Assembly (NCBI GenBank): GCA_028718905.1
Contig: JAQUKV010000002.1
Span: forward strand, 1 to 64,000
Direction of reading: 5' to 3'
Length of the DNA stretch: 64,000 nt
Origin: Candidatus Peribacteraceae bacterium
GTDB lineage: Bacteria; Patescibacteriota; Gracilibacteria; Peribacterales; Peribacteraceae
The position numbers were made by a program, and so were the translations under genes. Numbering within the stretch: the stretch's first letter is position 1; every line of letters begins with the position of its first letter. Under the pieces are notes generated by a model that saw nothing but the letters and a program-made list of their open reading frames with translations, did no database searches and was not told where the DNA came from. Positions 33,539 to 41,115 of the stretch are shown here, in pieces.

Positions 33539-34768
33539 CTACGCCCCTGCCTCCCGCTTACAGCCGTTAAACATCACCTCCATCGTCTGATGCACGGACG
33601 GCCTGCCGTTTGCATACAACGCATCGCGCCGCATCTCGTCCAAGCGCGACCCCGTAAAGAGCACGCCGCCTTCTTCGCCGCGGGCGGTCCTGGTCAGCCA
33701 CTGCGCGATGCAGTAGGAGGTTTCTTTTCCGCCGGGTTTGAGATACCTGCACCGGTCACTCCCGATGCACGAGACACACGGCTGACGCTCCGTGTCGGGA
33801 TTGCCCACGTAGTTCCCCGCACCGATGTACCGGGAAGGCAATCCCGCCGGACTCGACATGGCCGTGACGACGGGAAACTGCGGATCGAGGTAGTACTTGG
33901 AATACAAGTGATCGGGGAGCCCCGATTCGCGGGCAAGGAGCAGACGCGTTCCCATCGACACCTCGTCGTATCCCAGCGCGAAGGCGCGGCTTATGTCCTC
34001 GCCGTATGCGATGCCGCCGGCCAGAATGAGTGGAATATCCAGACGGTATTCTGCGAGTAACGCACGAATCTGATCGTGGAGAACGGGGGCGTCAAACTTG
34101 CGCGGCCCGTCGGGATCGGCGGGGTCCGCGGGTTCCAGATTGGCGGCGTCGAGATCATCCTTCGCCCCCAGATGTCCGCCGGCAAACTGCGGCAGCTCCA
34201 CATAGAACGCATCGGGCAGACGGCCTCCGGTTTTCGGGTTCAATGCAGCCTTGATCATCACCCCCGCCGCGCGGGGACCCGACACAAGCGGCGCATAGCG
34301 CATGTGCGGGTACTGGTTCATCTGCTTCGCCAGATCCCGCGGCAGACCCGCCGCAGGAAGCAGCAGATCCACTCCGCCGTGGGAACCCACCACATCCACC
34401 AGCCGTCTAAAGTCGAGCATGGGCTCGAGGATATTCACCGCGAGCATGCCATGCGGATCGGCTGCACGGACAAAATCAATCTGCCGGAGCATCTCTGCTT
34501 CGTCCGCCTTGCAGAGTAGTTGCTTGCGCGGATCAAATGCAGGCTCGGCAAGGATCTCTTTCATCCGGGCGTTGAATCCGGGGGCCGACCCCGAGAGCGT
34601 GCCGATCCCCCCCTCCGCCATCACTGCCACAGCAAGCTCGGCCGTCGAGAGATTCACCCCCATGCCGCCGTTCATCCAGAATTTCTGCCGGCGGGAAAAT
34701 ATCCGCTGCACCGTTTCATTATGCTCGGCCGGTGAACGGGGACGGATGCAGATGTCTTCGCGACGCAT
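33539..34768 (-). CDS. Nitronate monooxygenase / FabK-like FMN enzyme
   Basis: About 409 residues from ATG 34768 (MRREDICIRP). A TIM-barrel FMN protein: MNGGMGVNLSTAELA, GGIGTLSGS, LPQFAGGHLGAKDD (the substrate His loop), LILAGGIAYGEDISRAFALG and DEVSMGTRLL for phosphate binding. An extra C-terminal domain holds four cysteines (CVSCIGSDRC, then YC), possibly a metal site. The family covers nitronate oxidation and, as FabK, enoyl-ACP reduction; with a ketosynthase about 5 kb away, the second is worth considering. Confidence 0.8.
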   Translation of the reverse strand: MRREDICIRPRSPAEHNETVQRIFSRRQKFWMNGGMGVNLSTAELAVAVMAEGGIGTLSGSAPGFNARMKEILAEPAFDPRKQLLCKADEAEMLRQIDFVRAADPHGMLAVNILEPMLDFRRLVDVVGSHGGVDLLLPAAGLPRDLAKQMNQYPHMRYAPLVSGPRAAGVMIKAALNPKTGGRLPDAFYVELPQFAGGHLGAKDDLDAANLEPADPADPDGPRKFDAPVLHDQIRALLAEYRLDIPLILAGGIAYGEDISRAFALGYDEVSMGTRLLLARESGLPDHLYSKYYLDPQFPVVTAMSSPAGLPSRYIGAGNYVGNPDTERQPCVSCIGSDRCRYLKPGGKETSYCIAQWLTRTARGEEGGVLFTGSRLDEMRRDALYANGRPSVHQTMEVMFNGCKREAGA

Positions 34769-34900
34769 GCGATACGGGAAAGGGATCAATCTTCTTCGTA
34801 TTCGTCCGACGGGTCAAGTTGCACGCACGATGTCTCCACCATACGTGACAAGACCTCTGTCATCACGCTATTCTCGGTACATCAATCTTTCGAAGTCCTT

Positions 34901-35410
34901 ATGCCGCACCGATCTGGATTCTCCCTCATCGCATTTATTGTGCTGATCGCATGCTCAGCCATTGCGGCAGTGATCATCTTCATTCTTGCCAATCCCGCAC
35001 AGCTGATCCGCGCACGACGCAACGCACGGCGGATGGCGGACGTGACGCTGATCCTCCAAGCAGTACAGTCGTACCGTTCCGCGAACGGCAACCTTCCTGC
35101 GGATATTGATGCCGAAGAAGGGAGCGTGCAGATCATCGGCAATCGTCCCGCCAATTGTCCGGAAATCACCTGTCCGGGACACGTGCTCCCGTCCACGAAC
35201 TGCATCGTGAAAGATCTGGATGCGTCCCTGCGTCCCGCTCTCCAAAAAATACCAACGGATCCGAAAACAGGGACCGAGGGCGATACGCGCTACTTCATCA
35301 ATCAGGATGCCGACGGCGTCCTCACTGTGGGGGCGTGCGATGCGGAGAAAGAGGATTGGAACAGTCAAAACCCCGCACCGACCGTTGAAGCGGTGCAGAA
35401 GCACGATTGA
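34901..35410 (+). CDS. Type IV pilin-like (pseudopilin) protein
   Basis: 169 residues. Short basic leader MPHRSG, cleavage motif G|FSLIA, then a hydrophobic helix (about 8-30). The usual Glu at position 5 of the mature protein is Ala, as in GspK-like minor pilins. The exposed domain has four cysteines (CPEITC, NC, AC) and a C-terminal stretch DTRYFINQDADG. Probably a minor subunit of a type IV pilus or related machine, working with the PilT-like ATPase at 61 kb. Confidence 0.75.
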   Translation: MPHRSGFSLIAFIVLIACSAIAAVIIFILANPAQLIRARRNARRMADVTLILQAVQSYRSANGNLPADIDAEEGSVQIIGNRPANCPEITCPGHVLPSTNCIVKDLDASLRPALQKIPTDPKTGTEGDTRYFINQDADGVLTVGACDAEKEDWNSQNPAPTVEAVQKHD

Positions 35411-36880
35411 TCAACTCCCGAGCACGGGCAATATGCGTCCTTCCGCGCTGTCCGCCCGCCTCTGCCCGCAGGGCGTGGGGTACTGACCCGTCACGCAGGC
35501 CATGCAGAGCGATTTGATCTCGCACCCGATCGCGAGAGGAATCGCCTCGACCGGAAGGAACTGGATGGAATCGACCCCCAGGCGCGCCGCAATGATCCGG
35601 AGCACTTCGGGAGGGAGCGTTCCGGAACGGAGTGTTCCGTTGAAGTTATGACGGACAATGAGCTCTCTGATCTCGGGAAAGTCGATGCCGTAGAAGCAGG
35701 GTGAGAGAATGGGCGGCGAGGCGAGGCGCAGATGGATCTGGGCGACACCCCCCTCGCTGCGTAACCTGCGGATGAGCTCGCGCATGGTGGTGCCGCGCAC
35801 AAGGCTGTCATCGACGAGGACGATCGATTTGCCCTGCAGCACTGCGCGGTGGATGCCATATTTGCGACGCGCCTTTTCTGTCCGTTCCGGATCGGTCGCT
35901 GTGAACGTGCGCTGGCCGGGGAGCAGATTCTCGATCCCCTCCCCAATGAATGGCCAGCCTTTCTGATGTGCAAACGCCTCGGCTCCTTTGCGCGCGGAAT
36001 CGGGCACGGGAACGACGATACTGCCCTCGGGCGAGAGCGTATCGAGGAGCGCAAGAATGCGACCGGAAGCCTGACGCGCGGTCCCGACACTCCTGTCGTC
36101 GAAATTCGACTGCCAGTCGGAGAAGTACTCCCACTCGAAGAAGCATCGCCGCGGATCGGGGGGCATCACCTGTATATGCTGCACACCGTCGCGACCCGCG
36201 ACGAAGAGCTCTCCGGGTTTGACCGGGATGACATGAGCAGAAGGGACGACCGCACGGATGGCCGTATCTTCGGAAGCGACAATTCCATCCTCCGTGCAGT
36301 TGAGCGGATGCCTCCCCTGTTTGTCACGGTAAGCGGCCAGCGTTCCGTCCGGCAGAAGCATCACGACGTTGAACGCTCCGTCCACGCGCGCCTCCACCTC
36401 TCCGAAGACCGCTGCCAGATCATGGACAGTATGCTGCTGGATACCGCGGAGCATCTGGAGTTTCAAAAGCTCGGTATCGCCCGTCGTGCGGAGGATGGTT
36501 CCGCGCTCCCGTTCGTCGTTGCGCAGATCCTCCGCATTGGCGAGCGTGCCGTTCCAGCCGAATGCGAAGCGCTCGCCGGGCACGCGGGAGCGGTGAACCT
36601 CGGGCTGGGCGAGGGAGGGATCTTCGGGACCCGCCGTGGCGTAGCGATCGTGGGCGATTGCGGAAGCGGCACGCAGTCCCGTGAGCCTGCGGGGCGTGAG
36701 CACCTCCGCGGCATGACCGTTCTCCTTCACTGTTTTAAACGCTCCGTTGTGAGCAACGGTCAGCCCCGACGCACACCCTCCGCGGTGATCGAGTTCCTGT
36801 GCAATACGGGCCGCCACCTGAACGGCATCCTCTCTGCCCGTCACGCCGATCACGGCGCATTCATGGTGGAGCTGCTCCAT
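35411..36880 (-). CDS. purF: Amidophosphoribosyltransferase
   Basis: 489 residues from the ATG at 36880 (MEQLHHECAVIGV); TAGAAT ends 11 bases upstream. First committed step of purine synthesis: PRPP plus glutamine to phosphoribosylamine. The glutaminase domain begins at a Cys freed after a seven-residue propeptide (HHE|C). The PRPP site is IVLVDDSLVRGTT; the Cys pattern PCFYGID and SLCMACVTGQYP fits the 4Fe-4S enzymes of the B. subtilis class. No other pur gene is in the window. Confidence 0.95.
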   Translation of the reverse strand: MEQLHHECAVIGVTGREDAVQVAARIAQELDHRGGCASGLTVAHNGAFKTVKENGHAAEVLTPRRLTGLRAASAIAHDRYATAGPEDPSLAQPEVHRSRVPGERFAFGWNGTLANAEDLRNDERERGTILRTTGDTELLKLQMLRGIQQHTVHDLAAVFGEVEARVDGAFNVVMLLPDGTLAAYRDKQGRHPLNCTEDGIVASEDTAIRAVVPSAHVIPVKPGELFVAGRDGVQHIQVMPPDPRRCFFEWEYFSDWQSNFDDRSVGTARQASGRILALLDTLSPEGSIVVPVPDSARKGAEAFAHQKGWPFIGEGIENLLPGQRTFTATDPERTEKARRKYGIHRAVLQGKSIVLVDDSLVRGTTMRELIRRLRSEGGVAQIHLRLASPPILSPCFYGIDFPEIRELIVRHNFNGTLRSGTLPPEVLRIIAARLGVDSIQFLPVEAIPLAIGCEIKSLCMACVTGQYPTPCGQRRADSAEGRILPVLGS

Positions 36881-36962
36881 AGGGAAGAAACATTCTACAA
36901 TACTTTCTCGAGAATGCACCATGAGTCTCAATGAAAGAAACCGGCTGAAAAACGGCAGAGAG

Positions 36963-36968
36963 TACACT
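36963..36968 (+). promoter_or_regulatory. -10 hexamer TACACT of the subtilase
   Basis: Ends 7 bases before the ATG at 36976, fitting a leaderless message. Confidence 0.55.
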
Positions 36969-36975
36969 CGCTGCC

Positions 36976-38832
36976 ATGAAAACCCGCACCCCCCTCTTTT
37001 TCTCTGTCTTCCTCTGCTGCGCCATCGCACTGCACGGCGCTGTGATGTTGCCCGCGGCTCGGGCGGCGCAAACCCCCCGGCCGGCGGGGATAGTGAACGG
37101 CAAAACGGAAGGGGAGCGGCGGCGCCAGAAGGACAGCAGGGTCCGGACATGCAACGAGACAGGCCTGTGCGCTGCCAACGAGGAACGCCTGCTGCTCGGC
37201 TCCAAATCCCCCAAAGAGGTCTTCTCCGCTCTGCTGAAGGGTTGCCACGCCCAACGCTGGCTCAATAATGACGTCGTCCTCAAGTGTCCGAAAGATGTTT
37301 CCATCCCCGGTGCCACGACGGAGCGCGTGTTCAGCACGCAGGATTACTTTTCGGCGGATCAGATCACCGCACTTGCCGTGCAGCAGCAGAACATCAAAGG
37401 ATCCGGTGTGCGTGTGGCCGTGCTCGATACGGGCATCGATCCAACGCATCCCGAGATTGCAGCACGCATCGTGGAGCAGGCCTCGTTCGTGACGGGGGCG
37501 ACCCCTCTGGACGGGCACGGACACGGCACGCACGTGGCGGGCATCGTCGCGGGCGCGGGATCCGCCATCCATCAGGATGACAACGGCGCCAACCGCATCC
37601 TCGGCACGGCTCCGCAGGCGGACCTGCTCATCGGCAAGGTGTGCAATGACGAGGGCTGGTGCGCGGAAGGCGATATCCTTGCAGGCATCGAATGGGCGGT
37701 CGGCAAAAATGCCAAAGTGATCAACCTGAGTCTGGGGGGAGGAGCCTTCATGAGTGCCTGCGACGGCGATCCCATGGCGGCAAAAGCGAACTGGGCCGCC
37801 AATCAGGGAACGCTGGTAGTCGCCGCCGCCGGCAACGGGGCCGACACCACTCCGGGAGTCTCCACGCCGGGCTGTGCCTCCAAGGCCGTGGCCGTGGGCG
37901 CGCTGGACCGCAGCAACACACGCGTGTCGTGGTCGGGCAATGGTCCCGCTCTGGATGTCATGGCGCCGGGTCTGGGCATTCTGTCTTCACTGCCCTGCGC
38001 CGTAGCGGGCACCTGCCCCGAAGCGGGCTACGGGTGGTGGAGCGGCACCAGCATGGCCTCCCCGCACGTGGCGGGCATTGCGGCGCTCGTCCGCGGGGTG
38101 AATCCCTCGCTCACGGCGGATGAAACGCGCACCGTCCTCACACAATCCGCCTACGATCTGGGAGCCGCCGGACTGGATGATTCCTACGGCTTCGGACGCG
38201 TCGATGCTCTGTCCGCCGTCGCACGTGCCAAAGACTTCGACAGCGACGGTTCGCCGATTCCCGCAGACTGCAACGACCGCGATGCATCCGTTTCACCGCT
38301 CAAGAGCGAAGTGTGCGGCAACGGCGTGGATGACGATTGTGACGCCGCGGTGGATGAAGGTTGCGCCGTCCCCTCTCCGGCTCCGTCTTCCTCCTCTTTC
38401 TCGTCCTCGGTGCCGTCGGCATCGTCGGTTTCGTCGGTTTCGTCGGCTTCATCCCGTTTCTCCTCATCACACTCCTCTTCCTCCTTTGCCTCCTCCTCCC
38501 GCTTCTCCTCGGCGTTCAGCTCTTCCTCTTCGCAGCAGGAGGATGAAAATGACCATGAGGACAATGACGGCGGGCAGTACAGTTCCGGCAGCCGGCAGGA
38601 ACGTGAACGTGAGCGGGAGCGGGAGCAGGAAGGCAGTTCCCGGTCCTCGCAGCAGGACGGGAACGATCACCGCGCCTGCCCGTGGTGGAACAGGTGGATT
38701 CCATGGTCAACGGACTGCCGTCCGCAGGAACTGCCCAATCCACCGAACCGCCCGATCGAGATGCCTCCGGGTCAGGACCGCGAGAAATCGTCTTCCGGGC
38801 AGGAACGCGATACGGGAAACCGCGACCGCTGA
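36976..38832 (+). CDS. Secreted subtilisin-like serine protease
   Basis: 618 residues. Signal peptide (about 1-30), propeptide to about 120, then an S8 catalytic domain with Asp in VAVLDTGIDPTHPE, His in DGHGHGTHVAGI and Ser in GTSMASPHVAGIAAL. After it comes a MopE-type aspartate/cysteine metal-binding motif (DCNDRDASV, CGNGVDDDCDAAVDEGC), then about 50 residues of nearly pure Ser repeats, an Arg/Glu tract (RERERERE) and a proline-rich tail. The low-complexity part probably spans the cell envelope or is glycosylated. Exported protease, likely surface-tethered. Confidence 0.93.
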   Translation: MKTRTPLFFSVFLCCAIALHGAVMLPAARAAQTPRPAGIVNGKTEGERRRQKDSRVRTCNETGLCAANEERLLLGSKSPKEVFSALLKGCHAQRWLNNDVVLKCPKDVSIPGATTERVFSTQDYFSADQITALAVQQQNIKGSGVRVAVLDTGIDPTHPEIAARIVEQASFVTGATPLDGHGHGTHVAGIVAGAGSAIHQDDNGANRILGTAPQADLLIGKVCNDEGWCAEGDILAGIEWAVGKNAKVINLSLGGGAFMSACDGDPMAAKANWAANQGTLVVAAAGNGADTTPGVSTPGCASKAVAVGALDRSNTRVSWSGNGPALDVMAPGLGILSSLPCAVAGTCPEAGYGWWSGTSMASPHVAGIAALVRGVNPSLTADETRTVLTQSAYDLGAAGLDDSYGFGRVDALSAVARAKDFDSDGSPIPADCNDRDASVSPLKSEVCGNGVDDDCDAAVDEGCAVPSPAPSSSSFSSSVPSASSVSSVSSASSRFSSSHSSSSFASSSRFSSAFSSSSSQQEDENDHEDNDGGQYSSGSRQEREREREREQEGSSRSSQQDGNDHRACPWWNRWIPWSTDCRPQELPNPPNRPIEMPPGQDREKSSSGQERDTGNRDR

Positions 38833-38887
38833 TTTTGGCCGCTTCGTGCCTTGACGGCCGCCACCTCTGTGCGCACAGTACGCGCCT

Positions 38888-39310
38888 ATGCCACTTTTTG
38901 AGGAAACCATCTCTGCCGTCACCCCGCTTCAGCCGGGAGCGCCCCTGGCACATCTCTTCGAAGATTTGGTCGACGGACAGGCCGCAGAGCGGGGCTGTTC
39001 CCAGAGCACAGTACGTGCAGCACTGCTACGGGACATGCGCCAAAAGGGTATCGCCCTGCGCTTGACCGTCACGGACAGCAACCAAATCGTACGCTGCGCA
39101 GCAATGGCACCGGATCATCCCCCCTCCCCGTTCGACGAACACTTTGGTCAGGAAGAAGTGATCGGAGAAAAATACACGGGCCCCATCGGCAATCCCTATG
39201 AGGCGAAGCCGACCTCTGCACCACCGGTCATGCGCAAACCCGATGCCGCTCCCGCGCCGAACACTGTTTCTTCCGCCGTTGTGCAGCCTCATTGCCCCCC
39301 TTTACCATGA
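38888..39310 (+). CDS. Hypothetical protein
   Basis: 140 residues, soluble. The N-terminal 70 residues look like a small alpha/beta or HTH-like domain (AERGCSQSTVRAALLRDMRQ); the rest is proline-rich and probably disordered. No family recognised. The stop overlaps the next ATG (ATGA). Confidence 0.5.
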   Translation: MPLFEETISAVTPLQPGAPLAHLFEDLVDGQAAERGCSQSTVRAALLRDMRQKGIALRLTVTDSNQIVRCAAMAPDHPPSPFDEHFGQEEVIGEKYTGPIGNPYEAKPTSAPPVMRKPDAAPAPNTVSSAVVQPHCPPLP

Positions 39311-39528
39311 ATCACTTTGGAAAAGATTCACCGGATGAAATTCTTCGGATTCCCAGCATATGCGTGGTACCACAAACGAACGGGGTGACTCTGCATTTCG
39401 GCCACCTCGAAGGTGTGCGCAGCACCGTGAATGAAAGCGTGCGCACGACGGTCGGCTCCACCACTGCGTACCGCGCAGGATGGGAACGCGCATTCGGAAC
39501 ACCGGAGCAGAAACCGTGTGCCAACTGA
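39307..39528 (+). CDS. Small hypothetical protein
   Basis: 73 residues (MNHFGKDSPDEILRIPSIC), beta-rich by composition, overlapping the preceding stop by ATGA and so coupled to it. No recognised family. Confidence 0.45.
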   Translation: MNHFGKDSPDEILRIPSICVVPQTNGVTLHFGHLEGVRSTVNESVRTTVGSTTAYRAGWERAFGTPEQKPCAN

Positions 39529-39536
39529 TTTTGTCC

Positions 39537-39918
39537 ATGGAATCAAACCCCTTCGCGACCACGCTGTGCATGGCCATCAGACGGCCGAACATGACACTGG
39601 AGCAGTACAAAAAGATCCGCGATGAACTGCATGCCCAGGGTCTCTCATTCCTGGAAGAGCTCTTCGATGCCATACGCACAGCAATGAAAAAACGCCGGCA
39701 TCATAGATACGGAACAGATCCGCATCGAACTGCAGAGCGATGAGACGGAAGAACGGCAGCGCTACCTGACCATCGAAGGCCTGAGGAGCGACGAGGCTGC
39801 GACGGCCCGCGCCATCGTCGAAGAATTTTTCGTCGTCACCGACGATGACTTTGATCCGACCGACAATGACGAGGAGGAGGAAGATGAGCGATGGCGGGGA
39901 AGTGCGGAAGACGAATGA
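39537..39918 (+). pseudogene. Hypothetical acidic protein split by a frameshift
   Basis: Frame 1 from ATG 39537 is protein-like through MTLEQYKKIRDELHAQ and FLEELFDAIRTAMKK, then turns into low-quality sequence and stops at 39743. Another frame, open without its own start from 39687, continues protein-like as TEQIRIELQSDETEERQRY to a very acidic end and stops at 39918. The switch falls at AAAAAA (39687-39692) and needs +1 (or -2). It is either a broken gene, a programmed shift, or a homopolymer sequencing error. Confidence 0.5.
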
Positions 39919-40304
39919 CGCCGTTCCAGATCGAGCAGCCGCTGTTTTCGCGCCGCGCCTCCCGCATACCGGCCCGGTGCGCCGCAGGCAGGAACAACGC
40001 GGTGGCAGGGCACGATTATCGGTAAAGGATTTTTTTTGAGAGCGGTTCCCACCGCCCGCGCCGCGCGGGGATGCCCGGTGCGCCGCGCCAGTTCCCCGTA
40101 CGTGATCGTCCGGCCAAAGGGAACGCGCCGCACCTCCCGGTAGACCGCGCGCTCGAAGTGCGTCCCCCCCAATGTAAAAGAAAGCCGGAAAGACCGCCGT
40201 TTACCGGCGAAGTACCCGCTCAGCTGACGCATGGCTGCGGATTGCACGGCAGCGGGGAGCACATGTGCATGACGGGTGGCCCACGAGAGATCAGAAAGAG
40301 GCAT
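39762..40304 (-). CDS. ogt: Methylated-DNA-protein cysteine methyltransferase (Ogt-like)
   Basis: 180 residues. Removes alkyl groups from O6-guanine onto its own Cys (IVPCHRVVPA near residue 98). The core has RRVPFGRTITYGELA and GRYAGGAARKQRLLDLE. The normal protein would end about residue 128; the remaining 50 residues are Ser-rich and are antisense to the acidic reading frame on the other strand. TACAAT (40318-40313) ends 8 bases before the ATG. The long tail probably reflects loss of the original stop. Confidence 0.85.
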   Translation of the reverse strand: MPLSDLSWATRHAHVLPAAVQSAAMRQLSGYFAGKRRSFRLSFTLGGTHFERAVYREVRRVPFGRTITYGELARRTGHPRAARAVGTALKKNPLPIIVPCHRVVPACGAPGRYAGGAARKQRLLDLERRHSSSALPRHRSSSSSSSLSVGSKSSSVTTKNSSTMARAVAASSLLRPSMVR

Positions 40305-40312
40305 GAGACGGT

Positions 40313-40318
40313 ATTGTA
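40313..40318 (-). promoter_or_regulatory. -10 hexamer TACAAT of ogt
   Basis: On the minus strand, 8 bases before the ATG at 40304. Confidence 0.5.
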
Positions 40319-40349
40319 CGCCAGGAACGTGAGTATTGTTTGTTGTTCT

Positions 40350-40447
40350 GCCTCACCCCCCAACCCCCTCTCCGGCTTGGCCGGCGTAGCCCGAGCGAAG
40401 CGAAGGGCGAAGACGGGTTGGCGTTGGGGTGGGATCGGAGAGGGGGA
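40350..40447. repeat. GC-rich dispersed inverted repeat, copy 2
   Basis: Starts GCCTCACCCCCCAACCCCC and ends TGGGATCGGAGAGGGGG, sharing both ends' arms with copy 1. It lacks the closing TGAGGC. An internal insert reads CGAGCGAAGCGAAGGGCGAA. Confidence 0.65.
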
Positions 40448-40492
40448 ACGCACTATTGATTCAATGGTTTTTCAGCTACGCTCCGGCCCTTT

Positions 40493-40905
40493 ATGCAGTA
40501 CGAGGAAACACGACGACAGCGGCGGCGAAGGAAAATCCTCTACGCCCGGCACCTCCGTACACGAATGACCGAAGCCGAGATGATGTTGTGGGAAGCTCTG
40601 CGTGATCGTTCGTGCGCCGGATTCAAATTCCGGCGCCAGGTAGCCATCGAGTGGTTCATAGTAGATTTTCTCTCTGTCCAACACGATCTTGTGATCGAGA
40701 TCGATGGCGGCGTACACACACGGCAGCGTGCGTATGATCAAGAACGCGACAAGATTTTCGCCAGAGGCGGCTTACTATCCTCCGCTTCAGTAACGCCCAA
40801 ATTCTGAACAATCTTCCTTCCGTTCTCCATGCTATCGCAAACACCTGCAGCACTCCCCTCTCCCGGCGGGCCAGTGGTGCGGGCGGGGAGAGGGGCCGGG
40901 GGTGA
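40493..40905 (+). pseudogene. DUF559 (Vsr-like) endonuclease-fold protein, frameshifted
   Basis: The first 90 residues are a typical DUF559 domain: RTRMTEAEMMLWEALR, KFRRQVAIEWFIVDF and LVIEIDGGVH. The frame then fails after KIFARGG and would stop at 40807. The correct continuation, ILRFSNAQILNNLPSVL, is found one frame over from about 40776, running on to 40905. One inserted or deleted base near 40766-40775 explains it. The restored C-terminus runs into a copy of the dispersed GC-rich repeat. Confidence 0.75.
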
Positions 40906-40910
40906 GGCAG
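40854..40910. repeat. GC-rich dispersed inverted repeat, copy 3 (short)
   Basis: CCCCTCTCCCGGCGGGCC facing GGGGAGAGGGGCCGGGGGTGAGGC: a compact palindrome-like unit of the same family. Confidence 0.6.
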
Positions 40911-40927
40911 AAATAACCAACAGTGAC

Positions 40928-40957
40928 CTCCCCCGTTCCACCACCACCCAGAACGCC
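40928..40957. repeat. 30-bp repeat, family B, copy 1
   Basis: CTCCCCCGTTCCACCACCAC continuing CCAGAACGCC; all 30 bases are repeated exactly at 49182-49211. Both copies are intergenic. 40906-41115 has no other feature I recognise. Confidence 0.8.
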
Positions 40958-41115
40958 TTTTGTGACCTGCTGAAGCCAAGAAGGGGCAGCAGGAGAAAGA
41001 ATCGGTCCGGCGGGGGGTTTCGGACGGGGAGATTCCCCTCTGGAATGGGGGTGAACCCCCGCACCATTCCCCCGCATTCGCGGGATCGGGTGCGGGGCAA
41101 GTTTCTCCCACTTTC

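Noticed and set aside
39684..39700. Programmed -1 frameshift at A-AAA-AAC
   Set aside because: The -1 frame reaches a TAG within a few codons; the protein-like continuation needs +1 (or -2), so the classic slippery heptamer does not explain it.
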